From: Alistipes sp.
GTDB lineage: Bacteria; Bacteroidota; Bacteroidia; Bacteroidales; Rikenellaceae
Reading direction: 5' to 3'
NCBI GenBank assembly: GCA_020026415.1
Contig: JAHHQL010000030.1
Coordinates: forward strand, 1-7,554
Length of the DNA: 7,554 bases
This document shows, one piece after another, positions 1 to 6,739 of this stretch (its first letter is position 1; the number at the start of each line of letters is the position of its first letter). A program made the position numbers and the translations under genes. The notes under the pieces are model-generated. The model saw only the letters and a program-made list of their open reading frames with translations. It did no database searches and was not told the origin of the DNA.

Positions 1-60
1 GGAAGAGGAAGAGGAAGAGGAAGAGGAAGAGGAAGAGGAAGAGGAAGAGGAAGAGGAAGA
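1..60. repeat. (GGAAGA)10 hexanucleotide tandem repeat, open at left edge
   Basis: Ten perfect GGAAGA units fill the first 60 bases and the array probably continues to the left of the window. Because the unit is six bases, every frame stays open and slippage would not shift a reading frame. Read in frame 2 it encodes 20 Glu residues (GAA GAG), in frame 1 Gly-Arg repeats, in frame 3 Lys-Arg repeats; the minus strand would give Ser-Ser, Leu-Pro or Phe-Leu. The Glu frame stays open to a stop at 206-208, so this could be the acidic tail of an upstream gene, but without the upstream sequence I cannot call a CDS. The array itself is certain, its role is unknown. Confidence 0.95.
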
Positions 61-123
61 GCGGGTGGCGGTGTCGCGGAATGGGGATGTTACGGAAGAA
101 AATGCGGAAGAGCGGGTGGCGGT
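55..123. repeat. 18-bp direct repeat flanking the hexamer array
   Basis: GGAAGAGCGGGTGGCGGT occurs at 55-72 and again at 106-123. The similarity seems to continue in degenerate form: GTGTCGCGGAATGGGG at 71-86 resembles GTGTCGTGGAATACGGGG at 136-153, and AAGAAGAGGAAGATGCG at 160-176 resembles the region near 95-105. The hexamer array plus the following segment therefore looks like a duplicated module that has since drifted, with the second copy out of phase with the first. No gene is recognisable between here and the terminator at 240. Confidence 0.75.
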
Positions 124-239
124 TATCGGGTGCAGGTGTCGTGGAATACGGGGCGTGCAAAGAAGAGGAAGATGCGTAACGGGTGCGGAAGTTGTTCCAA
201 AGCAGTGATGTGCCGTCGGATGCGTTTCGGTATGGGCAT

Positions 240-275
240 AAAAAAGCCTTTGAACCGTGGGGCTCAAAGGCTTTT
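240..275 (-). terminator. Rho-independent terminator of the C10 peptidase gene (possibly bidirectional)
   Basis: A perfect 12-bp stem is formed by 242-253 (AAAAGCCTTTGA) and 264-275, with a 10-nt loop. On the minus strand it lies about 20 nt after the peptidase stop codon and ends in a run of six U. The plus-strand side also ends in a T-rich run (TTTTCTTAT), so it could also stop transcription coming from the left edge. Confidence 0.9.
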
Positions 276-295
276 CTTATATTCGGAGTTGATGC

Positions 296-2146
296 TTACA
301 GCATAACTTTAAATTCCATCTCGCCACGGGTGAGGCTCTTCAGACGGATGGTGCACTCGCCCTTCAACGAAGCGGTCTTGATGACAAAACCATTGTCGTT
401 CGAGGTCGAAACCTCGGCCGTCTTATCCACATCACCCTGCAACAACCGGAGCGTAACCTTGTCGGCCGACTCGGTGAAGATCACGATCTCACCTGCGGTC
501 TTGTTGTACTCCATCGTTACGTGCTGATCCAGATCGTTGGTGGGTTCAGGTTCAGGTTCGGGTTCGGGCTCCGGTTCGGGAGTCTCGCCGCCCTCCTTGA
601 GGATGATCTCGGAGATGCAACCCTCGACACTGCCCGGTGCAATCGGCGTCCATTCCGACGGATTGCGGTATTTGAACACACCCATAATGCGGTCACCTGC
701 CTCGATCGGATCGGTGATGGTACATTTCTGGGGATTGGTTTCACCGTCAGTGCCGATTTCAATGGGGTAGCCTCCATAGTTGGTTTCTTGGCTGATGATC
801 TTCTTGACCTTGCCCTGTGCATCGCAGTGGGCAATGGCAAGTTTACCGGCAAATGAACGAGATCCTATGTTACGGAAGTTCTTAATCGTTACGGTGAACG
901 TCTTATTCTGGACAAACTCCGTATCGGTGGTAACTAAACCGTAGGGGTGTCCCTCCCAATATTGTCTGTAAACAATCTGGTCGAAATTATTACCGCCGGG
1001 GTTCTTGGGATCGGGCTGAATACCGATAATGGCATCCTGACGGTTTACAAAACCCGTCGATGAGGTTGAACCACCGGTACCCTGCTCGGGCGGGTTCATG
1101 TCGGTCAGAAGGTAGAAGCCGTTCGATACGCCGCTCCAACCCCAGTTTACGCGGTAGTAGTTACCCTCGGCATAGCCGTCCAGCACGAACTGGTGACCGC
1201 CACCCGACGAATAACCGCCGTAGAGGATGGGACGTTTCTCGTCCAACTCTTTCTGCATCATCTGGTGCCATTGGGCATCGCTGAAATCCTTCTTGAAGTA
1301 ACTCTTGATGGTCGATGCGTTGTAGCGCATGAAGATGGGCATCAGCTGCGGAAGGGTCTGCTCGGGCAGGGCACCTGCCGAACCACGACTATACTCGGTG
1401 CGGATCATGGCACCCACATCACGCATCAGGATACCGACTTGTCTCTTCTGTTCTGCGGTGGGCATCGAAACCTTATAACTCATGGGCATGTTGTCCCAGT
1501 CGTAAACGTGACCTAACTTAATGGGATCGATTTCTTCGCGATATTTAGGGATCGTGCCGACACCCTTTTCGGGCCACTTGTGGTAGCGCATGATGATGGC
1601 AATGGCTGTTGCGGGACAACCGGTAACCCACTCCTTCGGGTTGGCCAACTGCGAGTTGTAGGGGTCGCCCTGATCCCAAAGAGCTGTTTTTAACTCTACG
1701 ATGGGGCGTGCCGAGGGGTTGGGGCCCGAAACGGCATTGCGCCATGCCTTGACCGTGCGGGGCGAAGGCAGTACGTTCTCCTGACGCAGGGTATTGATGT
1801 GCTCGCGAAGACCCGTCATCCAACCGCGAAGGTTCGAGGGCATCGACTGTGCATCGAAATTCTGGTCAAACGAATAACCGAGGATCGGCACCGTGCGGTC
1901 ATCGCCCGATACGATCACAAAACCACGTCCCGACTCGTTGTTGAACACATAGTAGGCGGGGTGGTTGGCGGAACGGGTCGAGGCTGTCTCTCCGTCCCAG
2001 ATCATGCGCAACGACGCAGAACGGGTTTGGGGTGTTGCGGCAAAGAATTGCCGGGCAATTTCCTGTGCCTTTTGTTGCGGGACGTTGTCGGCAAACAACA
2101 CTCCGGGCAACAAAGCGAACAGCAATAGAAATAATCGCTTCATCAT
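296..2146 (-). CDS. Secreted C10-family (streptopain/SpeB-like) cysteine peptidase precursor
   Basis: This 616-residue protein is a papain-fold cysteine protease zymogen of MEROPS family C10 (Streptococcus SpeB, Prevotella interpain, Bacteroides fragilis Bfp type). A Sec signal peptide covers residues 1-19 (MMKR, Leu-rich core, cleavage likely after LFA). Residues about 20-145 match the inhibitory pro-region seen in these proteases. The catalytic domain spans about 150-380: oxyanion-type WDQGDPYN at 157-164, nucleophile Cys177 in VTGCPATAIAIIMRYHKWP, general base His318 in GGGHQFVLDGY, and Asn334-Trp335 in VNWGWSGVSNGFY. All key residues are present, so it should be active. A beta-rich segment (about 385-518), a Pro-Glu linker (521-536) and an 80-residue C-terminal domain follow, making it longer than SpeB (398 residues). 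The final domain resembles small beta-sandwich or sorting-type C-termini of Bacteroidetes, but I cannot name it. The start is ATG 2146 or the adjacent second ATG; there is no Shine-Dalgarno sequence. It has its own promoter and terminator. No staphostatin-like inhibitor gene is adjacent in the window. Confidence 0.93.
   Translation of the reverse strand: MMKRLFLLLFALLPGVLFADNVPQQKAQEIARQFFAATPQTRSASLRMIWDGETASTRSANHPAYYVFNNESGRGFVIVSGDDRTVPILGYSFDQNFDAQSMPSNLRGWMTGLREHINTLRQENVLPSPRTVKAWRNAVSGPNPSARPIVELKTALWDQGDPYNSQLANPKEWVTGCPATAIAIIMRYHKWPEKGVGTIPKYREEIDPIKLGHVYDWDNMPMSYKVSMPTAEQKRQVGILMRDVGAMIRTEYSRGSAGALPEQTLPQLMPIFMRYNASTIKSYFKKDFSDAQWHQMMQKELDEKRPILYGGYSSGGGHQFVLDGYAEGNYYRVNWGWSGVSNGFYLLTDMNPPEQGTGGSTSSTGFVNRQDAIIGIQPDPKNPGGNNFDQIVYRQYWEGHPYGLVTTDTEFVQNKTFTVTIKNFRNIGSRSFAGKLAIAHCDAQGKVKKIISQETNYGGYPIEIGTDGETNPQKCTITDPIEAGDRIMGVFKYRNPSEWTPIAPGSVEGCISEIILKEGGETPEPEPEPEPEPEPTNDLDQHVTMEYNKTAGEIVIFTESADKVTLRLLQGDVDKTAEVSTSNDNGFVIKTASLKGECTIRLKSLTRGEMEFKVML
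539..586 (-). repeat. Pro-Glu dipeptide linker encoded by a degenerate hexamer
   Basis: Residues 521-536 of the C10 peptidase read ETPEPEPEPEPEPEPT. They are encoded by six-base Pro-Glu codon pairs (CCxGAx) that are partly identical to each other. This is a rigid acidic linker between the protease part and the C-terminal domain. The plus strand here gives an artefactual Gly-Ser reading frame. Confidence 0.85.
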
Positions 2147-2200
2147 AATTTGGATTTGGTCTATTTAGTATTTAGTGTTAATAATTTGCAAATATTTGGG

Positions 2201-2232
2201 CAAAAATACACGAAAATTTGCGGATAGACAAA
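2201..2232 (-). promoter_or_regulatory. Bacteroidetes-type promoter of the C10 peptidase
   Basis: On the minus strand TTTG (2232-2229) is followed after exactly 20 nt by TATTTTTG (2208-2201), a full match to the Bacteroidetes -33/-7 consensus TTTG-N19-21-TAnnTTTG. Transcription would start near 2195, giving a leader of roughly 50 nt before the ATG at 2146. A weaker -7-like AATATTTG lies just downstream. Confidence 0.75.
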
Positions 2233-2419
2233 TTCTCGGCAGGTTTTCGACGGCTTATTTGTCGGGCGAAAAGCGAGACAAGGTGGCGGAAAACGGAACT
2301 ATTGTTCATTTTGGCGATTGAATTGACTTATATTACTGTAAAAATGGTGTTTTAGTTTGATTATTTTACGAAACAAACATCCGTCTCCGTGTTTTTGCGG
2401 ATTTTTAATCGTTTTTTTG

Positions 2420-2451
2420 CTTGATATTTCAAAAAATAAAGGATATATTTG
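2420..2451 (+). promoter_or_regulatory. Bacteroidetes-type promoter of the thioredoxin-domain lipoprotein
   Basis: TATATTTG at 2444-2451 is a perfect -7 element. CTTG at 2420-2423, with a 20-nt spacer, supplies a three-of-four match to the -33 TTTG; a full TTTG at 2416-2419 is slightly too far away (24 nt). Transcription would begin near 2457, giving a leader of about 65 nt. The bases directly before ATG 2524 are A/T-rich without a Shine-Dalgarno sequence, normal for this phylum. Confidence 0.7.
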
Positions 2452-2523
2452 TAGGGTAACAATTCTGAAAGGAGCGAATTTATTGCAATTTGTTTGTAGA
2501 ATTATTAACCTAAATTAAAATTT

Positions 2524-5500
2524 ATGAGAATTAAATTCTACTTATGGAATTTATTGGCGTTTTTCATTTTGTCGCTTTCTGCTGCCGGGTGTAGCGACGA
2601 TGACGACGTTACGCCTGCGCCGGAATCTCCCGCTCCGGCCGAGAAACTGACGCTGACGCTCAGCGTCGAAAATGTGACGGCGCACGGTGCCGATCTGAAG
2701 GTGACCCCTTCGGACAACAACCAGACCTATTTTGCCGATGTGGCTCCCGCAGCCATGTTCGAAGGGCAGACAGATGTCGCTTTGATCGAGATGATCTCGT
2801 CGAAGATTTCGGCTGCCGATTTGAAAAAGGGCGAGTCGTTCTTCCCCGCAAGTTCGATGAAACTTGAGGCCAAGAGCGACTATGTGTTCTTTGCATTGGG
2901 TTACACCGACGGTAAAGTCACCTCGAAACTCTTCAGAGAGATGTTCTCGACCCTTAAGGAGGATGACGAGAAACCCGATCCCGAACCCGGTGTGAATCCG
3001 CAGGTGGAATTTACGGTACAGGCCGGTGCTTTGGACGGTACGGGCAAGAACAGCACGGTGACGCTCATCGCCAAGTGTACGTCGCAGGATGCCACCTATG
3101 CAGCCGTCCTGATCGACGCCCAAGGTGTGATCGACGAGGCCGTGGCCGCGGGCAACTCGCTGGAGGCCATCGTTGATACCAACGGCGCAAACATGCAGCG
3201 TTTCGAGAAGAGATGGCTCGATCAGATGAACCTGAAAGATCCCGAAAGTCCCGACGGTGTGGTGTTGAGCCTGAACGGTGCAGATCCCGACACGCGTTTC
3301 GACATGTTGCTCGATGTGAAGAACGACAAGGGAGGCCGCACGGTAAAACGTGCCGAGTGTACGACCGAGTCGCGCGTGACGAAAGTTCAACTTATCGACG
3401 AGGCGTTCTTCGTATCCAACATTTGGGACTTCAAGTCGGAGCGTCAGTGGAAATACAAGGGCAACAAACCCATGGTGATCGACTTCTTCGCCACATGGTG
3501 CGGCCCTTGCAAGATGATGGCTCCCATTTTGGACAAGTGCTCGATAGATTATGACGGTCGCGCTTCGTTCTATCAGATGGATGTCGATCAGAACAGAGCC
3601 GTTTTCGAAGCGGTTTGTGCCATGGCCGAGCATGACGGCTCGATCCCCTTCTTCCTGTTCGTCACCTCGGAGGGCAAACTCACGAAGTTGGTCGGTGCCA
3701 CCAACGAGGATTATTTCCGTTCGTTGGTCGATTCGATCCTTGAGGGTGCTCCCGCTCCTGTCAATCCTCCCGTAGTGTCGCTTTATGCCGCATTTGATCC
3801 CGCACAGAACGGTATCCTCTATCAGATGAAATGTTCGTCGCAGGATGCTTCCTATGCCGCATACTGCATTGCCACACAGGAGGATCTGGATCGGATCATT
3901 ACCGAGAGTCAGGTTTCGATCGAGCAGATCATGGATATTCCCGACAACAGCCATCAGCTGCCTGCCGAAGCCGTGGCGAGCATGAATGGCGAGGGATTGC
4001 AGATGGTCTTCAACCAAGGCACGAAGGGTGTTGCCTATTCGTTCCTGTTGGATGTACGTAACGAGGGACGCGGCCGCGTGGTGAAACGTGTCGATACACG
4101 TTACGAAGAGGTCAAGTATGAAGAGGGCGTGACGGTGTCGAATGTACGTCCGGACGGTCTTACGATTCACATGGAGATCCCCGCAGCCGTCAAGGAACGC
4201 GGAAATGCCATCCGTTGGAATCGTTCTTGCCTCCCGATGTACAACATGTTGAAGATGAATGGCGTGACCGATGCCGAATTGTTGTTGCAAAATGCAGGTC
4301 TGGTGCTTACCGAGTCGGGCGATCTCTTTATCGACGAGGAACACAGCATGGCAACCGATCCCGATACCGGCGAGCAATATCCCATTGGTGATCCTCTGGT
4401 TCCGGGCGAACCCGTAATCTTCCTGTCCGGTGAGTTCGGCTGGGGTGAAGACCAGTTCGGCGGCTGGGGCGAAGGCTACTACAAATGGATGTTCGATTAC
4501 GACAGATGGATGGCCGACATGGGCGGCGGCGGTGTCATGAGTGCACGCCCCGGCGTGGTGAGAGCCATCAACGAGGCTGAAGCCAAATATTGGAACGGTT
4601 ATTACGAAGCCCGCAATTTTATGACCAAACAGCCCGGTCACTTTGACGGTCAGGTGAAATTCTCGACGGTCGATATGACACCGATTCAGGGTACGTTGCG
4701 TTTTGAACCGGACAAGACGATTAAACGCTACTGCGTCATGCTGACCGACGATGCCACCTTGAACGACATCATGCTCCCGATGCTGGACAACAAGACCGAA
4801 TACCTGCAATGGTTCACGACTTCGTTCTTCGCATTCCAGCAACTGGGTGTAATGGCTTATGAGGGCCCGACGGATCTGAATCTTTCGGATTGGGCGGGAG
4901 AACTCGGCCCCGGCATGAAATTCCACATCCTGATCACCGCCATGGGCGATGACGCAGGTATGTTGCAGAACTTCTCGCGCCACGAGGTGGTTATGCCCGA
5001 ACGGACGCTGCCCGCTCCTGTCGTAGAGGTGAAGGAAATTCCCAGCCCTGAGACCGGTAAGATCGAACCCTATGAGGTTTGGTTCAACATCAAGAAGGTT
5101 GAGGGTGAAGTCCTGAGAATGAAGTATGCCGCAAACTACAAGCGCGACTTCGACTATATGCTGACGCACGGATACGACTACTACTCGCTGGTTGATCAGA
5201 AGGGTAACGAGTTGTCGAATGCCGATCTGACGAAGGTGAACTCGGCTGAGGGTCTCAACGTGAAGTTCGACGTACGTCCCTTCTCGACGATGACCCTGTC
5301 GGCCGTCGGTTACAACTCGGAGGGTCTGGGTAGTGAAGCCGGATGGGCCGAGGCCACGGCTGCCGAACTGCCTGCCGCCGAGACCGTCAATTCGCCTTAC
5401 TTCGAGTCGTTGAAGGGTGACTGGACCGCTTCGGCAATCATCAGCCGTTACGACTATCAGACCAGTGCGTGGGTGAACGATGCGGAGCCTACCAAGTTCA

Positions 5501-6579
5501 AGGTTTCGATCAAGAACAGCGTGTGTGACTTCCCCGAAAAGTTGCCCGAAGAGATCTACGGCCTGTATGAAGGTATGACTCGTGAACAGGTTGATGCCAT
5601 GTATCAGGAGTTCAAGGAGCGTGCAAAACTCTACGACGAGCGTCTGAAACGCGGAAACTGCCTGCAATGTTGCGGTCTGGGATTCGATCCCAAGGGTCGT
5701 CTGGATTACAAGTCGCCGTACGACTTGTTCACTTCGACCACGTACAGCGCAAGTTCGACCGAGGGTCTGTTCGAGGACTTCGGTGCCAAGTGGTATCTGA
5801 AGATCAACGCCAACGGTAAGGTTTCGGTACCCATCAACGTGAATTACATGAACCCGCTGGCTGCATGGAGCATGAAGTACGGCCGCAAGGATACCTATTA
5901 TCTGGTGGGTATCGGCGAAAAGGACTTCGTGGGTATGACCAAGTTGCCGCAGGACAAGTGGGATGAATTCCCCGTTGAGGTTTCGGCCGACAACAAGACG
6001 ATCACCATCAAACCGATCGTTCGTCCCGACAGCAAGGGTGTGCAGACCACTTACTATCCGAGTGTCATGAATTACATGCAGAGTTACCGTCCGATTGATG
6101 CCGGTAAGATTGTTTCCGAAATCACGCTGACGAAGGGTTGGACGGAACCCGCTTCCACGACCATGAACCGCAACATCAAGTATGCTGCTCCCGAAATGGA
6201 ATCGGCAAACGGCGTTCAGTTCAAGGAGAAGAACTACTCGCTTCTGAAGCGCACGTTCTTCAAGAAGGAGCCTGCAAAGGTCTTCAAGAAGGTGCGTTGC
6301 ACGCAACTCAACGGCGAGCAGATCTCGGCCAAGGTCGATGAATTGGTACGCGAGACTTCGGCTCGTCTGAAGTCGATCCACGAGAAGAACGTCGTAAGAC
6401 GCGAGGCTCTTGAACGTATGAATGCGGCCGACGGCGGTTTGGTTGAGCTGACTCCGCTGATGCTCAACAAGGATTATCTGCCCGAAATGTGTGGTGAGGG
6501 CGGTGATCACGCGCTGGTACTCAAGGCTGAGAAACTCAACGGTAACATCCATACGCTTCCCGGAAAATTTCTTGAATAA
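2524..6579 (+). CDS. Giant surface lipoprotein with an embedded thioredoxin domain
   Basis: This 1351-residue protein starts with a lipoprotein signal (lipobox SAAGC, acylated Cys23) followed directly by SDDDD, the lipoprotein export signal known from Bacteroides fragilis, so the outer surface is the likely location. Domain order as I see it: beta-rich FN3-like domain (about 41-143); acidic Pro linker (144-158); domain A (157-286); thioredoxin fold (about 290-407) with WCGPC active site Cys326/Cys329 and cis-Pro375 in SIPFF; domain A' (413-528), clearly homologous to A; a Gly/Trp/Tyr-rich beta region (535-825); another FN3-like stretch (830-945); a C-terminal beta domain (957-1206) that contains a CLQCC cluster at 1046-1050; and a basic, helical tail (about 1215-1300). 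The thioredoxin motifs are complete, so disulfide reductase or oxidoreductase activity is plausible; the rest is unassigned. Start ATG 2524 is fixed by the signal peptide. It is transcribed alone, divergent from the C10 peptidase, and ends at a strong terminator. Codons TTA, CTA and TCA are absent after residue 10. Confidence 0.9.
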   Translation: MRIKFYLWNLLAFFILSLSAAGCSDDDDVTPAPESPAPAEKLTLTLSVENVTAHGADLKVTPSDNNQTYFADVAPAAMFEGQTDVALIEMISSKISAADLKKGESFFPASSMKLEAKSDYVFFALGYTDGKVTSKLFREMFSTLKEDDEKPDPEPGVNPQVEFTVQAGALDGTGKNSTVTLIAKCTSQDATYAAVLIDAQGVIDEAVAAGNSLEAIVDTNGANMQRFEKRWLDQMNLKDPESPDGVVLSLNGADPDTRFDMLLDVKNDKGGRTVKRAECTTESRVTKVQLIDEAFFVSNIWDFKSERQWKYKGNKPMVIDFFATWCGPCKMMAPILDKCSIDYDGRASFYQMDVDQNRAVFEAVCAMAEHDGSIPFFLFVTSEGKLTKLVGATNEDYFRSLVDSILEGAPAPVNPPVVSLYAAFDPAQNGILYQMKCSSQDASYAAYCIATQEDLDRIITESQVSIEQIMDIPDNSHQLPAEAVASMNGEGLQMVFNQGTKGVAYSFLLDVRNEGRGRVVKRVDTRYEEVKYEEGVTVSNVRPDGLTIHMEIPAAVKERGNAIRWNRSCLPMYNMLKMNGVTDAELLLQNAGLVLTESGDLFIDEEHSMATDPDTGEQYPIGDPLVPGEPVIFLSGEFGWGEDQFGGWGEGYYKWMFDYDRWMADMGGGGVMSARPGVVRAINEAEAKYWNGYYEARNFMTKQPGHFDGQVKFSTVDMTPIQGTLRFEPDKTIKRYCVMLTDDATLNDIMLPMLDNKTEYLQWFTTSFFAFQQLGVMAYEGPTDLNLSDWAGELGPGMKFHILITAMGDDAGMLQNFSRHEVVMPERTLPAPVVEVKEIPSPETGKIEPYEVWFNIKKVEGEVLRMKYAANYKRDFDYMLTHGYDYYSLVDQKGNELSNADLTKVNSAEGLNVKFDVRPFSTMTLSAVGYNSEGLGSEAGWAEATAAELPAAETVNSPYFESLKGDWTASAIISRYDYQTSAWVNDAEPTKFKVSIKNSVCDFPEKLPEEIYGLYEGMTREQVDAMYQEFKERAKLYDERLKRGNCLQCCGLGFDPKGRLDYKSPYDLFTSTTYSASSTEGLFEDFGAKWYLKINANGKVSVPINVNYMNPLAAWSMKYGRKDTYYLVGIGEKDFVGMTKLPQDKWDEFPVEVSADNKTITIKPIVRPDSKGVQTTYYPSVMNYMQSYRPIDAGKIVSEITLTKGWTEPASTTMNRNIKYAAPEMESANGVQFKEKNYSLLKRTFFKKEPAKVFKKVRCTQLNGEQISAKVDELVRETSARLKSIHEKNVVRREALERMNAADGGLVELTPLMLNKDYLPEMCGEGGDHALVLKAEKLNGNIHTLPGKFLE
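2992..3366 (+). other. Domain A, first copy of the internal duplication
   Basis: Residues 157-281 of the giant lipoprotein. Landmarks shared with the second copy are VNP at the start, CTSQDATYAA (185-194) and MLLDVKNDKGGRTVKR (261-276). It lies immediately before the thioredoxin domain. I do not recognise the fold family. Confidence 0.75.
3415..3741 (+). other. Thioredoxin domain coding segment (WCGPC at 3496-3510)
   Basis: Residues 298-406. The pattern MVIDFFATWCGPCKMMAPILDK is the classical thioredoxin beta strand, CGPC and active-site helix; it is followed by a DVDQN turn, cis-proline in SIPFFLFV, and a final LTKLVGATNEDYFRSLVDSIL helix. Catalytic Cys codons are at 3499 and 3508. CGPC is the thioredoxin-type dipeptide, which favours reduction of substrates over DsbA-like oxidation. 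Confidence 0.93.
3760..4101 (+). other. Domain A', second copy of the internal duplication
   Basis: Residues 413-526. It repeats the landmarks of the first copy: VNP, CSSQDASYAA (437-446) and FLLDVRNEGRGRVVKR (507-522). It follows the thioredoxin domain directly through the linker EGAPAP. The DNA is also similar locally (TCGCAGGATGC in both), pointing to a real, old duplication. Confidence 0.75.
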
Positions 6580-6602
6580 TTGGAGATTCTTCCCGATATG
6601 AC

Positions 6603-6636
6603 GACGGGCGATCCTTCGGGGTCGCCCGTCTTTTTT
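6603..6636 (+). terminator. Rho-independent terminator after the giant lipoprotein
   Basis: A 12-bp stem (6603-6614 with 6619-6630, one G-U pair) is closed by a C(UUCG)G tetraloop, an especially stable fold, and followed by six T (6631-6636). It starts 24 nt after the stop codon at 6577-6579. Confidence 0.95.
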
Positions 6637-6708
6637 GTGGTGGGGTATGGTGTGTTGAAAAAGGCGAAAAAAATTTACGTTTTGGCGGAAAAATTATCGC
6701 GGCAATAT

Positions 6709-6739
6709 TTTGAAGGATGGTGTAAATCCGTTACATTTG
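6709..6739 (+). promoter_or_regulatory. Bacteroidetes-type promoter of the NlpE-like lipoprotein
   Basis: TTTG at 6709-6712, a 19-nt spacer, and TACATTTG at 6732-6739 match the -33/-7 consensus fully. Transcription should start near 6745, leaving about 34 nt before ATG 6779. This argues that the gene is a separate unit from the giant lipoprotein and that starts at 6752 or 6755 are too close to the transcription start. Confidence 0.8.

Larger units (their letters stand above)
2147..2523. other. Divergent intergenic region, 377 bp, AT-rich
   Basis: This gap separates the divergently transcribed C10 peptidase and thioredoxin-domain lipoprotein. It holds one consensus promoter facing each way (2201-2232 minus, 2420-2451 plus) with about 190 bp between them. 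That middle part is AT-rich; I see no gene, no clear palindromic operator and no riboswitch-like fold in it. It is long enough to host a shared regulator site. Confidence 0.7.

Noticed and set aside
1..123. Hexamer array as a CRISPR array
   Set aside because: The units are six bases with no spacers; it is a simple tandem repeat.
183..527. A 114-codon plus-strand frame over the end of the C10 gene
   Set aside because: It runs through the terminator hairpin and antisense to the conserved peptidase, with no promoter or recognisable protein features.
537..770. Plus-strand frame beginning with Gly-Ser repeats
   Set aside because: This is the antisense of the Pro-Glu linker of the peptidase.
2551..6552. 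A 1333-codon open frame on the minus strand opposite the giant lipoprotein
   Set aside because: It is in register with the sense codons and results from the lack of TTA, CTA and TCA there. Its protein is Arg/His-rich without domains, while the plus strand has a signal peptide, thioredoxin motifs, promoter and terminator.
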